Part shown: positions 26,251 through 35,558 of the stretch, in pieces
How the letters are laid out: the number at the start of each line of letters is the position of its first letter
Position numbering within the stretch: position 1 is the first letter of the stretch
Origin: Mucilaginibacter agri
Lineage (GTDB): Bacteria; Bacteroidota; Bacteroidia; Sphingobacteriales; Sphingobacteriaceae
Length of the DNA stretch: 64,000 nt
Reading direction: 5' to 3'
Assembly (NCBI RefSeq): GCF_009928685.1
Contig: NZ_WWEO01000040.1
Span: 1-64,000, forward strand
Program-made: the position numbers and the translations under genes
The notes under the pieces: model-generated
What the model was told of the DNA's origin: nothing
Seen by the model: only the letters and a program-made list of their open reading frames with translations
Databases searched by the model: none

Positions 26251-28350
26251 ATGGAAAATCAACACGATCATCACGCCATGACAGGGCACCAACAACCTGC
26301 CCGTACACAGGCAAATTATAACGCTGAAGCTGGATCAATGGATCATGGTAAAATGCTTAAAGGTCATGGTCCAAATATGGGAATGGCTGGTCATGATCAT
26401 CATGCGATGATGATCGCTGATTTTAGAAAGCGTTTTTATGTGGTACTGGTATTGACGGTTCCGGTGATGTTACTGTCTATGCAAATTCAGCAATGGCTGC
26501 ATTTGGATTTTCGGTTCGGCGGCTCAGGCTACCTGCTTTTTGGCTTGTCAAGCATCGTTTTCCTTTACGGCGGCTGGCCATTTTTGAGTGGGTGGTTTAA
26601 TGAATTAAAGGCTAAAAACCCCGGCATGATGACCCTGATCGGCTTTGCCATAACAGTAGCCTACATTTACAGCGCGGCAACGGTTTTCGGATTGAAAGGA
26701 ATGGACTTCTTTTGGGAACTTACCACGCTGATCCTGATCATGCTGCTCGGGCACTGGATCGAGATGCGGTCGGTAGCGGGAGCTTCCAGGGAATTGGAGC
26801 TTTTAGTGCAACTCATGCCGGCAGAGGCGCACTTAATTAAAGGCAAAGACACGACCGAGATTAAAACAGAAACCTTAAAGACAGGAGACCTGATCCTGAT
26901 CAAGCCAGGTGAAAAAATTCCCGCCGACGGGATTATCGAGGATGGCGAAAGCTATCTGAATGAATCCATGCTTACCGGTGAGGCTACACCCGTACAGAAA
27001 ACTAAAGGACAGGACGTGATTGCCGGGTCGGTCAATGGCAACGGCTCTTTAAAGGTTAAAGTCACGCATAGCGGCGCAGATTCATATCTGTCCAAAGTAA
27101 TAACCCTGGTCAAAAATGCACAGGACGCCAAATCAAACACCCAACTGCTGGCTGATAAGGCCGCCAAATGGCTAACCGTCATCGCCCTTATTGCGGGGCT
27201 TAGTACCTTTGCTTTTTGGCTTGCGGATGGCAAAGATCTGGCTTTTGCTATGGAAAGAATGGTAACAGTGATCGTGATCTGTTGTCCACATGCTCTGGGT
27301 CTCGCCGTGCCGCTTGTGGTAGCCAAGTCTACTTCGCTTTCTGCCCAGCACGGGTTGTTGATCAAAAACCGTACAGCATTTGAAAACTCCCGCAAGATCA
27401 GCACCATTGTTTTTGATAAAACAGGTACGCTGACCGTTGGAAAATTCGAGGTAGCCCGGGTGGTTGTTATAGATCATCAAAGTAATGACAAAAAGCAAAA
27501 TGAAAACGAACTGTTGCGAACCGTAGCAGCGCTGGAACAAAATTCAGAACACCCGATTGCCACCGGAATCCTCGCCGAAATAAAAAAACGTTCATTAAGC
27601 ATTCCCGAAGTAAAAGATTTTAAGGCGATCACCGGTCAGGGTATTGAGGCGTTGGTAGAAGGCAAGCAACTCAAAGTCGTCAGCCCCGGCTATTTAAAAG
27701 AACACGAATTTTCCGAACCTGAAGACTTTGTCGCTAACGGTAACGAAACAGTTGTCTTTGTCATCATCAATGAGATATTATATGGTTATATCGCATTATC
27801 GGATACCATTCGCCCGGAATCAGCTGACGCCATACAGACGCTGCATAACAATGGCATTAAATCATTGCTGTTAACAGGAGATAACCAAATGGTGGCGGAA
27901 AGCGTGAGCAACCAGTTAAAAATGGATGGTTTTTTTGCTGAAGTTCTGCCACATCAGAAGCTGGATAAAATCAAAGAATTGCAGCAAAAAGGTGAGTTTG
28001 TTGCCATGACGGGCGATGGCGTAAATGACGCCCCCGCGCTGGCGCAGGCAGATATTGGGATAGCCGTAGGCTCCGGCAGTGACATTGCAGCGGAAACTGC
28101 AGGTATTGTTTTGGTTAACAGTAATCCAAAGGATATTGTTAGCCTGATATTATTCGGAAAAGCGACTTATCGTAAAATGATTCAAAACCTGGCCTGGGCT
28201 ACGGGTTATAATGTGGTCGCATTGCCGCTGGCGGCAGGCGTGCTGTATAATCAGGGGATTGTTTTGAGCCCGGCAGTGGGAGCCGTATTAATGACGGTCA
28301 GCACGGTTGTTGTGGCTATTAATGCCAGCTTGTTAAAAGTAAAGACTTAG
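26251..28350 (+). CDS. copB: CopB-type copper P1B-3 ATPase
   Basis: 699 residues. The His/Met-rich N-terminus (HDHHAMTGHQQ, DHHAMMIADF) replaces an HMA domain. The membrane metal motif is CPH (345-347, CCPHALGLAVP), which defines the P1B-3 class associated with Cu(II)/Ag export, and DKTGT has its aspartate at 389. The ending AVLMTVSTVVVAINASLLK is typical of this class. A good ribosome-binding site (AGAGGA) precedes the ATG, 12 nt after the oxidase stop. Together with CopA upstream, the island has both main copper ATPase types. Confidence 0.92.
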   Translation: MENQHDHHAMTGHQQPARTQANYNAEAGSMDHGKMLKGHGPNMGMAGHDHHAMMIADFRKRFYVVLVLTVPVMLLSMQIQQWLHLDFRFGGSGYLLFGLSSIVFLYGGWPFLSGWFNELKAKNPGMMTLIGFAITVAYIYSAATVFGLKGMDFFWELTTLILIMLLGHWIEMRSVAGASRELELLVQLMPAEAHLIKGKDTTEIKTETLKTGDLILIKPGEKIPADGIIEDGESYLNESMLTGEATPVQKTKGQDVIAGSVNGNGSLKVKVTHSGADSYLSKVITLVKNAQDAKSNTQLLADKAAKWLTVIALIAGLSTFAFWLADGKDLAFAMERMVTVIVICCPHALGLAVPLVVAKSTSLSAQHGLLIKNRTAFENSRKISTIVFDKTGTLTVGKFEVARVVVIDHQSNDKKQNENELLRTVAALEQNSEHPIATGILAEIKKRSLSIPEVKDFKAITGQGIEALVEGKQLKVVSPGYLKEHEFSEPEDFVANGNETVVFVIINEILYGYIALSDTIRPESADAIQTLHNNGIKSLLLTGDNQMVAESVSNQLKMDGFFAEVLPHQKLDKIKELQQKGEFVAMTGDGVNDAPALAQADIGIAVGSGSDIAAETAGIVLVNSNPKDIVSLILFGKATYRKMIQNLAWATGYNVVALPLAAGVLYNQGIVLSPAVGAVLMTVSTVVVAINASLLKVKT

Positions 28351-28473
28351 TACAATACGATATAAATTTTTGTCCGAATAGTATAAAATAATAAAAGCGT
28401 ACTTCCTTACCTTGTCGCAGTAATAACGTGAAATTTATTGCACTATCTTTAAAAAATAAAAGTTTAACACATA

Positions 28474-28809
28474 ATGAAAGCGATCGCTGTTTTCCTCACC
28501 GTATGTATCTTGTTGGTATCCCCAATGTCGCGGATGGCAAATACTTTGCATACTCAGGTACATGCGTCCTGCTACAAAAAAAGTGCGTACAAGGCTTGCG
28601 GTAAGCATCAAAAGCAGGCTTCAGATAACAGTTGTTCCAAAGGTACCTGTAATGCAATGCTATCTTGCAGTGCCTGCGGGTTTAGGATTATTCAATCTGT
28701 TTCCCTTTCACCAGCAATCATTGATTTGCACGATCAGACTACCCGGTTTTTTGCTTTAGGTGAATTATCGGATTACCAGGACAACGACTGGAACCCGCCG
28801 AAAGTTTAA
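28474..28809 (+). CDS. Small secreted Cys-rich protein (DUF6660-like ending)
   Basis: 111 residues with an N-terminal signal sequence (AVFLTVCILLVSP) and about eight cysteines spread through the mature part (CYKKSAYKACGKH, CSKGTCNAMLSCSACG). The C-terminus (DYQDNDWNPPKV) loosely resembles the ending of the DUF6660-like protein at 1708. It heads the group of small Cys-rich genes before the Cus operon. Function unknown; metal binding is inferred from cysteine content and place. Confidence 0.5.
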   Translation: MKAIAVFLTVCILLVSPMSRMANTLHTQVHASCYKKSAYKACGKHQKQASDNSCSKGTCNAMLSCSACGFRIIQSVSLSPAIIDLHDQTTRFFALGELSDYQDNDWNPPKV

Positions 28810-28879
28810 TAGTTAAATCCGAACCCTGTTAATCTTAGATTGACAAATCGTTTAATTATTAATCTTAAATATTCAAATC

Positions 28880-29071
28880 ATGAAAAAGTTTCTTTTCATC
28901 ACGATGGTGATGCTATTATCTGTTATATCGATTACTTATGCCAATACTCCTTGCTGCAACAGCAAATTCACCTGTTCTAAATGCGCAAAAGGCTGCGGGC
29001 CAAACTGCAAGGATTATTGCAGTAAAACCTGTAAGGATTCCGGGGAATGCAAGACTAAATGTAAAGTGTAA
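28880..29071 (+). CDS. Exported metallothionein-like mini-protein
   Basis: 63 residues. A clear signal peptide (FLFITMVMLLSVISITYA) is followed by about 41 residues with ten cysteines in CC, CxxC and CxxxC patterns (CSKCAKGCGPNCKDYCSKTC, then CKTKC). Lys-rich with almost no hydrophobic core, it resembles a metallothionein sent to the periplasm. A perfect 12-bp terminator hairpin follows. It could buffer Cu, Ag, Cd or Hg outside the cytoplasm. Disulfide-rich or toxin-like alternatives are not excluded. Confidence 0.6.
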   Translation: MKKFLFITMVMLLSVISITYANTPCCNSKFTCSKCAKGCGPNCKDYCSKTCKDSGECKTKCKV

Positions 29072-29077
29072 CTAAAC

Positions 29078-29108
29078 CAAGAGCCGCCCCTTAGCCGGGC
29101 GGCTCTTG
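29078..29108 (+). terminator. Terminator after the metallothionein-like gene
   Basis: CAAGAGCCGCCC (29078-29089) pairs perfectly with GGGCGGCTCTTG (29097-29108) across a 7-nt loop, followed by TTACC. It is a strong GC-rich stem right after the stop codon. Confidence 0.75.
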
Positions 29109-29149
29109 TTACCTGCCTTTAATTAAATAAAAAATTGTAATTTCGATTT

Positions 29150-29518
29150 GTGAAACGTACCGCACTCATATTTTTAACGGCGATTTATCTTTTATCCCTT
29201 GTGGGTATCGGAATAAGTCGTTTTTATTGCTGCGGTAAACTTGCTGGCATAACATTGACCCTTGCTTCAGCCGATCATTCAGATAAGGATAACTGCTGCA
29301 AACATGAAAGCAAAAGTTTTAAAATAAAGGATAGCCATGTGTCGGTGAACGCCACGGTGCTAAACCCAATCACACCGGCTATATTGCCGGAGCCTGCTTA
29401 CGGGATTGCAGTTAACATCCTTTCGGAATCAGCCATTCGTACCGGTTACCAGGCGAACGCTCCTCCGGGAGACCCTGATATACCCATCTATACCCTCAAC
29501 TGCGCCTACAGGATTTGA
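29150..29518 (+). CDS. HYC_CC_PP family small envelope protein
   Basis: About 122 residues starting at GTG (29150). An N-terminal hydrophobic segment ends in an aromatic-Cys-Cys motif (FYCCGK). It continues with DNCCKHE and a Pro-Pro motif (NAPPGD) near the end, matching the family pattern that NCBI calls HYC_CC_PP. The layout parallels the genes at 13800 and 21372. It precedes the HMBD protein and the Cus-type pump. Role unknown; likely periplasmic metal binding or signalling. Confidence 0.65.
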   Translation: MKRTALIFLTAIYLLSLVGIGISRFYCCGKLAGITLTLASADHSDKDNCCKHESKSFKIKDSHVSVNATVLNPITPAILPEPAYGIAVNILSESAIRTGYQANAPPGDPDIPIYTLNCAYRI

Positions 29519-29639
29519 CCTGTACTTTTCATAGCCATACAATCCTGTACCGGCTATAATTCAATTAGAATCCATCTTAATTCATAATTAACGCATTGGC
29601 TTTGCCTGTGCTATTTATTCATTTTCAATTTTTTAACAC

Positions 29640-29888
29640 ATGAAAAAAGTAATGCTGATGGCTGTTGCCATCCTGTTTTCTGCCACGACCGTTTTTGCTT
29701 CCAATGGCACCAATGCTGTTTCAGACACGACTAAAACTAAAAAGGTAAAGCCTGCCCCAAAAGTGCAGTACACCTGCACCATGCACCCGGAAGTGCTGAG
29801 TGATAAACCCGGCAAATGCCCGAAATGTGGTATGACCCTGGTTAAAAAGACCGATAAAAAGAAACCGGCAGAAAAAATGAAAATGTAA
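29640..29888 (+). CDS. Small periplasmic heavy-metal-binding-domain protein
   Basis: 82 residues: signal peptide (cleavage near TVFA), Lys-rich linker, then one HMBD at about 44-70 with TCTMHP and CPKCGM. The same domain is attached to the second oxidase and to both Cus-type adaptors, so this is a free-standing version that could shuttle metal to the pump. The tail is Lys/Met-rich (EKMKM). A strong hairpin lies between it and cusA. Confidence 0.78.
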   Translation: MKKVMLMAVAILFSATTVFASNGTNAVSDTTKTKKVKPAPKVQYTCTMHPEVLSDKPGKCPKCGMTLVKKTDKKKPAEKMKM

Positions 29889-29894
29889 TTCATT

Positions 29895-29922
29895 CAACCC
29901 TCCGCTGTTTGGCGGAGGGTTG
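29895..29922 (+). terminator. 11-bp hairpin just before the Cus-type pump
   Basis: CAACCCTCCGC (29895-29905) pairs perfectly with GCGGAGGGTTG (29912-29922). Lying between the HMBD gene and cusA, it likely reduces read-through into the pump genes or shields the upstream mRNA. Confidence 0.65.
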
Positions 29923-29937
29923 ATTAAAGCAATTAAG

Positions 29938-31212
29938 ATGATAAACCAATTGATCAGCCTGTCCTTAAAAAACAGGTATATCGTACTGCTGATCGCCATT
30001 GCCCTGTTTGCGTGGGGGGCTTATGCGGTCAAACAAAATCCGATTGACGCCATACCCGACCTGTCGGACAACCAGGTGATCGTTTTTACCGAATGGCAAG
30101 GGCGCAGCCCGCAGATCATGGAAGACCAGGTAACCTATCCGTTGGTTAGTAACCTGCAAGGTATCCCAAAAGTAAAAGCCATTCGTGCGACCTCTATGTT
30201 CGGGATGAGCTTTGTGTACATCGTTTTTGAGGATAAAGCCGATGTGTACTGGGCGCGTAGCCGGGTATTGGAAAGACTAAACTACGCACAGCGTTTATTG
30301 CCGGAAGGCATTACACCCACATTGGGGCCGGATGGCACAGGCGTCGGCCATGTGCTTTGGTACACGCTCGACGCCAAAGGCATGGATCTGGGCGAACAGC
30401 GCGCCCTACAGGACTGGTATGTGAAATTAGGCCTGCAAACCGTATCCGGTGTAAGCGAAGTGGCCTCTTTTGGCGGCTTTGAAAAGCAATACCAGGTCAG
30501 CATCGATCCGCACAAGCTGAATTATTACAACATATCCTTAGCGCAGGTGCTTAAAGCGGTTAAAAGCAATAACAATGATGTGGGCGGGCGTAAGTTTGAA
30601 ATGAACGGCACCGGCTATATCGTTCGCGGCCTGGGCTATATTAAAAGCTTAGCGGATGTCGAGAACATGCCTATCGGTGTGATCAATGCTATACCAGTTA
30701 AGATCAAAGATGTGGCCACCGTTCAAATGGGCGGCGATGAACGTCTGGGTATCTTTGACCGGAATGGCGACGGAGAAGCCGTAGGTGGTATCGTCGTGAT
30801 GCGCTATGGTGAAAATGCCGACAAAGTTATCCATGCCGTTAAGGATAAGATGGCCGATATTCAAAAAGGCTTGCCTGCGGGTGTAACGTTCAAGATCGCT
30901 TATGACCGCAGCGAACTCATTGAAAGCGCGGTTAATTCAGTGAAACATACGCTGATAGAAGAAATGGTCACCGTATCCATTATTGTCATCCTGTTCCTAT
31001 TTAGCTGGCGAAGCGCTTTAAGTATCATTATTCAGATACCCATTACCATTGCTGCCAGCTTCATTTTGTTAAACTTCTTTGGTATCAGTTCTAATATTAT
31101 GTCCTTAACAGGTATCGCTTTAGCTATCGGGGTTATCGTGGATAATGGCATCGTCATGGTCGAAAACTCGCACCGGAATTTATCCATCGCCCAACAACAA
31201 GAAAAATCATGA
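29938..31212 (+). CDS. cusA: CusA-type RND pump, N-terminal part (split gene)
   Basis: 424 residues covering the first membrane segments, the first porter domain half and helix 4 of a heavy-metal RND pump. Helix 4 reads GIALAIGVIVDNGIVMVEN: Asp402 and Glu409 are kept but the first acidic position is Ala396, as in Cu/Ag (CusA) pumps and unlike the CzcA-type gene at 2109. The frame ends at TGA overlapping the next ATG (ATGA at 31209-31212). The two parts together give a full-length protein of about 1,050 residues. I start at the ATG at 29938 (MINQLISLSLKNRYIVLL), the normal family N-terminus. Confidence 0.82.
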   Translation: MINQLISLSLKNRYIVLLIAIALFAWGAYAVKQNPIDAIPDLSDNQVIVFTEWQGRSPQIMEDQVTYPLVSNLQGIPKVKAIRATSMFGMSFVYIVFEDKADVYWARSRVLERLNYAQRLLPEGITPTLGPDGTGVGHVLWYTLDAKGMDLGEQRALQDWYVKLGLQTVSGVSEVASFGGFEKQYQVSIDPHKLNYYNISLAQVLKAVKSNNNDVGGRKFEMNGTGYIVRGLGYIKSLADVENMPIGVINAIPVKIKDVATVQMGGDERLGIFDRNGDGEAVGGIVVMRYGENADKVIHAVKDKMADIQKGLPAGVTFKIAYDRSELIESAVNSVKHTLIEEMVTVSIIVILFLFSWRSALSIIIQIPITIAASFILLNFFGISSNIMSLTGIALAIGVIVDNGIVMVENSHRNLSIAQQQEKS

Positions 31213-33101
31213 CCACAGCAGAAAGAATAAAGATCATTGAAGCCTCCTGCAAGCAGGTTGGCCGTGGCGTGTTTTTCTCTACGCTCATCATCGTCGCGTC
31301 CTTCCTGCCGGTTTTTTTACTGGAGGGACAGGAAGGCAAATTGTTCGGCCCTTTAGCCTGGACAAAAACATTTATACTGGCCATTGACGCCATACTTGCA
31401 GTGACATTAGCGCCTGTTCTCATCTCTTTCTTTCTGAAAGGGAAGTTAAGGACGGACGACCATAACCCGCTGAACCGTGGCCTGGAAAGGGTTTATCGCC
31501 CGGTACTGGATTGGTGCGTGACCTGGCGTAAAACAACCATAGGTATCAATATCATTGCTTTAGTAATTAGCATACCCTTATTGCTTTCTTTAGGCAGCGA
31601 GTTTATGCCGCCACTGGATGAGGGAACGATCCTCTTTATGCCGGTTACCCAGCCGGACGTCTCCAATGCCCAGGCCAAACAGGTTTTACAGGTACAGGAC
31701 AAGATCATTAAAAGCGTACCTGAAGTTGCTAACGTTTTGGGCAAAGCCGGGCGGGCGAATACCGCTACCGATAATTCACCGATCAGCATGACAGAAACCA
31801 TTATCCTGTTGAAACCAAGGGAAGCATGGCGAAAAGGGATTAAGAAGGAAGATATTATTAATGAGCTGAATGCCAAACTGCAAATTCCCGGTGTGGTGAA
31901 CGGCTGGACACAGCCTATCATCAACCGTATCAATATGTTGTCTACGGGTATCCGCACGGATGTGGGGCTAAAAGTTTACGGCCAGAACCTGGACACCATC
32001 AACACACTTGCAAATCAGATGAAGCAGGCTTTGAACGGCTTGAACGGCGTCAAAGACCTCTATGTTGACCCGATAACCGGCGGCAAATACCTGGATATCC
32101 AGGTCAATAAAGAAGCAATCGGTCGTTACGGTTTAAGCGCGGATGATGTCAATGAAGTCGTGGAAAGCGCCATAGGCGGCATGAACCTGACCAGGACAAT
32201 TGAAGGCAGGCAGCGATTTAGCGTCAATGTCCGCTTTGCGCAGGATTACCGCAACAACCTGGATGCTATCAAACGCACGCTCGTACAAACGTCCGGCTAT
32301 GGCCCCATACCACTATCATCCGTGGCGGATATCAGGATCAGCAATGGCCCGGCCATGATCCAATCGGAAAATGCTTTATTACGGGGCACCGTATTGTTTA
32401 ACGTACGTGACCGTGACCTGGGCAGTACCGTCAAAGAAGCCCAGGACAGGTTGAATGCGATGGTTAAAACTTTACCAAAGGGCTATTATATCGAATGGAG
32501 CGGCCAGTATGAGAATTTGATCCGGGCAGAGCATACCTTGAAGCTGATACTGCCGATTGTCCTCCTTATCATTTTTGCCTGCCTGTACTTTGCTTTCCAT
32601 TCTATCCGGGAAGCATTTTTTAGCCTGATCTCCATTCCTTTTGCCCTCATTGGCGGGGCTTATATGGTTTACTTCTTCGGCGTGCATTTATCTGTCGCAG
32701 TTGCGGTTGGCTTTATCGCCTTGTTTGGCATCGCTGTAGAAACGGGCATCGTGATGGTCATATACCTGAACGATGCCATGCAACAAATGGTCGCCCTGAA
32801 GGGCAACAGTAAAGAAACGATCACTAAATCTGATTTAAGGGAATATGTGATGAACGGCGCAGTAAAACGCCTGCGGCCAAAATTGATGACCGTTTGCGTG
32901 GCGTTATTTGGTTTAGTACCGGTGCTGTGGGCAACCGGGACAGGCAGCGATGTCATGTTACCCATCGTATTGCCGATGATCGGCGGGGTATTAACTTCTT
33001 CCACACATATCTTGCTCGTCACACCGCTTATCTTTTTGATGGTAAAGGAATATGAGTTGAAGAAATATGGCAAACTGGAAGTATTGGAGGTAAAGGAATA
33101 A
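31209..33101 (+). CDS. cusA: CusA-type RND pump, C-terminal part (split gene)
   Basis: 630 residues beginning in the cytoplasmic loop after helix 4 (MTTAERIKIIEASCKQVG) and covering helices 5-12 and the second porter domain half, including INMLSTGIRTDVGLKVYG and late membrane segments (FALIGGAYMVYFFG, AVGFIALFGIAVETGIVMV). The break falls in a cytoplasmic loop, so separately made halves could in principle assemble. One extra A in the run GAAAAAT at 31201-31207 would restore a single frame. Its stop overlaps the TolC start by 1 nt. Confidence 0.82.
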   Translation: MTTAERIKIIEASCKQVGRGVFFSTLIIVASFLPVFLLEGQEGKLFGPLAWTKTFILAIDAILAVTLAPVLISFFLKGKLRTDDHNPLNRGLERVYRPVLDWCVTWRKTTIGINIIALVISIPLLLSLGSEFMPPLDEGTILFMPVTQPDVSNAQAKQVLQVQDKIIKSVPEVANVLGKAGRANTATDNSPISMTETIILLKPREAWRKGIKKEDIINELNAKLQIPGVVNGWTQPIINRINMLSTGIRTDVGLKVYGQNLDTINTLANQMKQALNGLNGVKDLYVDPITGGKYLDIQVNKEAIGRYGLSADDVNEVVESAIGGMNLTRTIEGRQRFSVNVRFAQDYRNNLDAIKRTLVQTSGYGPIPLSSVADIRISNGPAMIQSENALLRGTVLFNVRDRDLGSTVKEAQDRLNAMVKTLPKGYYIEWSGQYENLIRAEHTLKLILPIVLLIIFACLYFAFHSIREAFFSLISIPFALIGGAYMVYFFGVHLSVAVAVGFIALFGIAVETGIVMVIYLNDAMQQMVALKGNSKETITKSDLREYVMNGAVKRLRPKLMTVCVALFGLVPVLWATGTGSDVMLPIVLPMIGGVLTSSTHILLVTPLIFLMVKEYELKKYGKLEVLEVKE

Positions 33102-34324
33102 TGAAAAAGTATTATATTATATTAACGGCGTTGTTAGGTCTGGCCGGCTTTGCACAAGCACAGCGCTTCCCTTTAGACAGCGTGACCGCCCGTGTAAGCA
33201 CCAACCCGGCCTTGCAGGCTTATGATGCCAAAGGCAGCGCACAGAATGCTTATGCTACGGGGGCAAGGAGTTTGGATGCCCCTAAGATCAGCGCAGGCCA
33301 GTACCAGGTGCCTTACCAGCTGAACCCCAGCGGCGGCTCATTTATGGTACAGGCAGAGCAAATGTTTACCAACCCGGCCAAGCTAAAAGCCAAAGAAGAT
33401 TATATGAAAGGCCAGTCCCAGGTAACGGCAGCCGATAAGGGCTTTCTCAAAAATCAACTCATTTCCCAGGCCAAACAATACTATTATGAACGCGTGGTTT
33501 TGGAAAAGAAACTGGCCCTGTTACAGCACACCAAAGAATTACTGGATTATATGCTCAAAGATGCCAATATCCGGCTAACCTATAGCAAGGAGAAGCTGCC
33601 GAACATCTATAAGGCCAAGGCAGAGCTTTTTCAACTGGACAACGTCCGTGAGCAGTTGACCAACGATATCAGCCAGAAGAATATCATGCTCAATACCTTG
33701 ATGAACCGGGATAAACAAGCCGCTTTTTCGGTGGACACTACTATCATTTTAAAAGATTACGAAACCATCATAACGGACACCGCCCGCCTTGCTGCCGGCC
33801 GGAGCGATATTAAAGGGATCAACCGCAATATTGACCTGCAACAATTAAATGCAAAAATGGAGTATGCCAAACGCAAACCCGATTTTGGCATTCAGGCGGG
33901 ACATATGCAAAGTTACGGCGGGTTTGCGAATCAATATATTTTAATGGGTACCGTAACCATTCCAATTGTGCCCTGGGCAGCTAAGGAATACAAAGCGAAC
34001 CTTAAAGGTATCCGCTATGAGGTGGAGGAACTGCAACAGAAAAAACTGGATATCCTCAACCAGGCACAAGGTCAACTCGCGGCATTAAGAACGGATATGG
34101 GCAGCAAAAAAAGGCAGTTGAAAAACTATGAACAGAACATCATACCCGCTTTGCAAAATAGCTATAAAACGGCACTGCTGGCCTATGACCAAAATACAGG
34201 CGATCTCCCGTCGGTTTTAGATGGTATCAAAAGCCTGCAAACCGTACGCATGGAGGCTTTAGACCGATTACAGGAATTGTTAACGTTACAGGTAGCTTAT
34301 GAAAGGGAATATGAAAGCAATTAA
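33101..34324 (+). CDS. TolC-family outer-membrane efflux protein (CusC-like)
   Basis: 407 residues with a signal peptide ending near AQAQ. Long helical segments (for example around QLISQAKQYYYERVVLEKKL and QNIIPALQNSYKTALLAY) match the TolC coiled-coil barrel. It is the outer-membrane channel of the split CusA pump, separate here, whereas the CzcA-type pump carries this domain fused. The start overlaps the pump stop (TAATG). Confidence 0.85.
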   Translation: MKKYYIILTALLGLAGFAQAQRFPLDSVTARVSTNPALQAYDAKGSAQNAYATGARSLDAPKISAGQYQVPYQLNPSGGSFMVQAEQMFTNPAKLKAKEDYMKGQSQVTAADKGFLKNQLISQAKQYYYERVVLEKKLALLQHTKELLDYMLKDANIRLTYSKEKLPNIYKAKAELFQLDNVREQLTNDISQKNIMLNTLMNRDKQAAFSVDTTIILKDYETIITDTARLAAGRSDIKGINRNIDLQQLNAKMEYAKRKPDFGIQAGHMQSYGGFANQYILMGTVTIPIVPWAAKEYKANLKGIRYEVEELQQKKLDILNQAQGQLAALRTDMGSKKRQLKNYEQNIIPALQNSYKTALLAYDQNTGDLPSVLDGIKSLQTVRMEALDRLQELLTLQVAYEREYESN

Positions 34325-35558
34325 AATCCTCCTGATCGCTTTTGTGGCCGTCATGAGCGCCTGCACGAATCCAAAAACGACTGCTGTCGCGAACCAGGCA
34401 AAAAGCGAAGTCAAATACACCTGCCCGATGCACCCGCAGGTACTCGAAGATCATCCCGGTAGTTGCCCGATCTGCGGCATGACGCTGGTTAAAAAATCTG
34501 GACAGGCCAGTGAAGGTGCCGGCATTAGTTTAAATACCGTGTTGCAACCGGTCAATTCTACGGTCGTTTCTTCGGTTAAGACGATTACACCCGAGCAAAA
34601 AGAAGTACCAACCACAATTTCGGCGGACGGTTACCTTGATTTTGATACGCGGACGTTCAATAATATCGCCTCTCGCTTTTCAGGGCGCATTGAAAAGCTT
34701 TACATCAAATATGCCTTTCAGGAAATCCACCAAGGTCAGCGCATTTTCGACATTTACAGCCCGGAAATGGTAACGGCTCAACAAGACCTGCTCTACCTCA
34801 GCAAAAATTCACCTGCGGAAACAGCCTTGCTGAATGCAGCCAAACAAAAGCTATTGTTACAGGGCATGACCTATGAACAGGTGAAGCAGGTCATAAAAAG
34901 CGGTAAGCCGTATTACAGCCTGCCGGTTTACAGTCCTTATGAAGGCCATGTACATGATATGCCGCATGGCCAGATGGGCAGCACGGCAGATACGCGCCCA
35001 GTAACGGAGTTTGCTAATAACCTGCCTTTAGCCATCAAGGAGGGCATGTATGTCCAAAAGGGGCAAACCTTGTTCAATGTGGTTAACCCGCATCAGTTAT
35101 GGGCGATCATCAAAATTGACCCTTCGGATATGGCGGCTTTAAAATTGAACCAGCCGGTTAAGATCACGTTACCCGATCTGCCGGGCAAAAAGATCAGCTG
35201 CAAGGTGAACTTCATTGAACCTGTTCTACAGAATGGAGATAAGACGACAAGCATCCGGGTTTACCTCGACAACATGGATCACAATCTAAAAATAAACAGC
35301 CTACTTAAAGCCGAAATCCAAACCGGGCGGACTAACGGCTTGTGGATACCGCGTTCTGCTGTTATTGATCTGGGCCGGACACAGATCGTATGGCTGAAAC
35401 AAGGAGCAGCATATCAGGCAATTCAGGTAAGCACCGGTGCGATAACTAACAATCAAATACAAGTGACAAAAGGTTTAACTGCTACTGATACCTTGGCAGC
35501 AAACGCCCAATATTTAACCGACAGCGAAAGCTTTATTAAAACGGAAAGTCATGACTAA
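34311..35558 (+). CDS. cusB: CusB-type adaptor with N-terminal heavy-metal-binding domain
   Basis: About 415 residues from the ATG at 34311; an upstream in-frame ATG at 34299 would overlap tolC by 26 nt instead of 14. The lipobox is VMSAC (Cys18). An HMBD at about 35-62 has TCPMHP and CPICGM. After it come the usual adaptor domains, with the lipoyl half SGRIEKLYIKYAFQEIHQGQ and a barrel (VKITLPDLPGKKISCKVNF). A Met/His-containing segment (EGHVHDMPHGQMGS) lies in the hairpin region. It should deliver Cu/Ag to CusA. Confidence 0.86.
   Translation: MKAIKILLIAFVAVMSACTNPKTTAVANQAKSEVKYTCPMHPQVLEDHPGSCPICGMTLVKKSGQASEGAGISLNTVLQPVNSTVVSSVKTITPEQKEVPTTISADGYLDFDTRTFNNIASRFSGRIEKLYIKYAFQEIHQGQRIFDIYSPEMVTAQQDLLYLSKNSPAETALLNAAKQKLLLQGMTYEQVKQVIKSGKPYYSLPVYSPYEGHVHDMPHGQMGSTADTRPVTEFANNLPLAIKEGMYVQKGQTLFNVVNPHQLWAIIKIDPSDMAALKLNQPVKITLPDLPGKKISCKVNFIEPVLQNGDKTTSIRVYLDNMDHNLKINSLLKAEIQTGRTNGLWIPRSAVIDLGRTQIVWLKQGAAYQAIQVSTGAITNNQIQVTKGLTATDTLAANAQYLTDSESFIKTESHD

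Noticed and set aside
26952-27407. Long minus-strand frames over the copper ATPases and oxidases
   Set aside because: They are mirror frames of conserved genes whose catalytic motifs are all on the plus strand.
31195-31215. Programmed ribosomal frameshift in CusA
   Set aside because: The A run is only five bases and no slippery heptamer with a downstream structure is seen, so I keep it as a split or frameshifted gene without claiming a programmed event.
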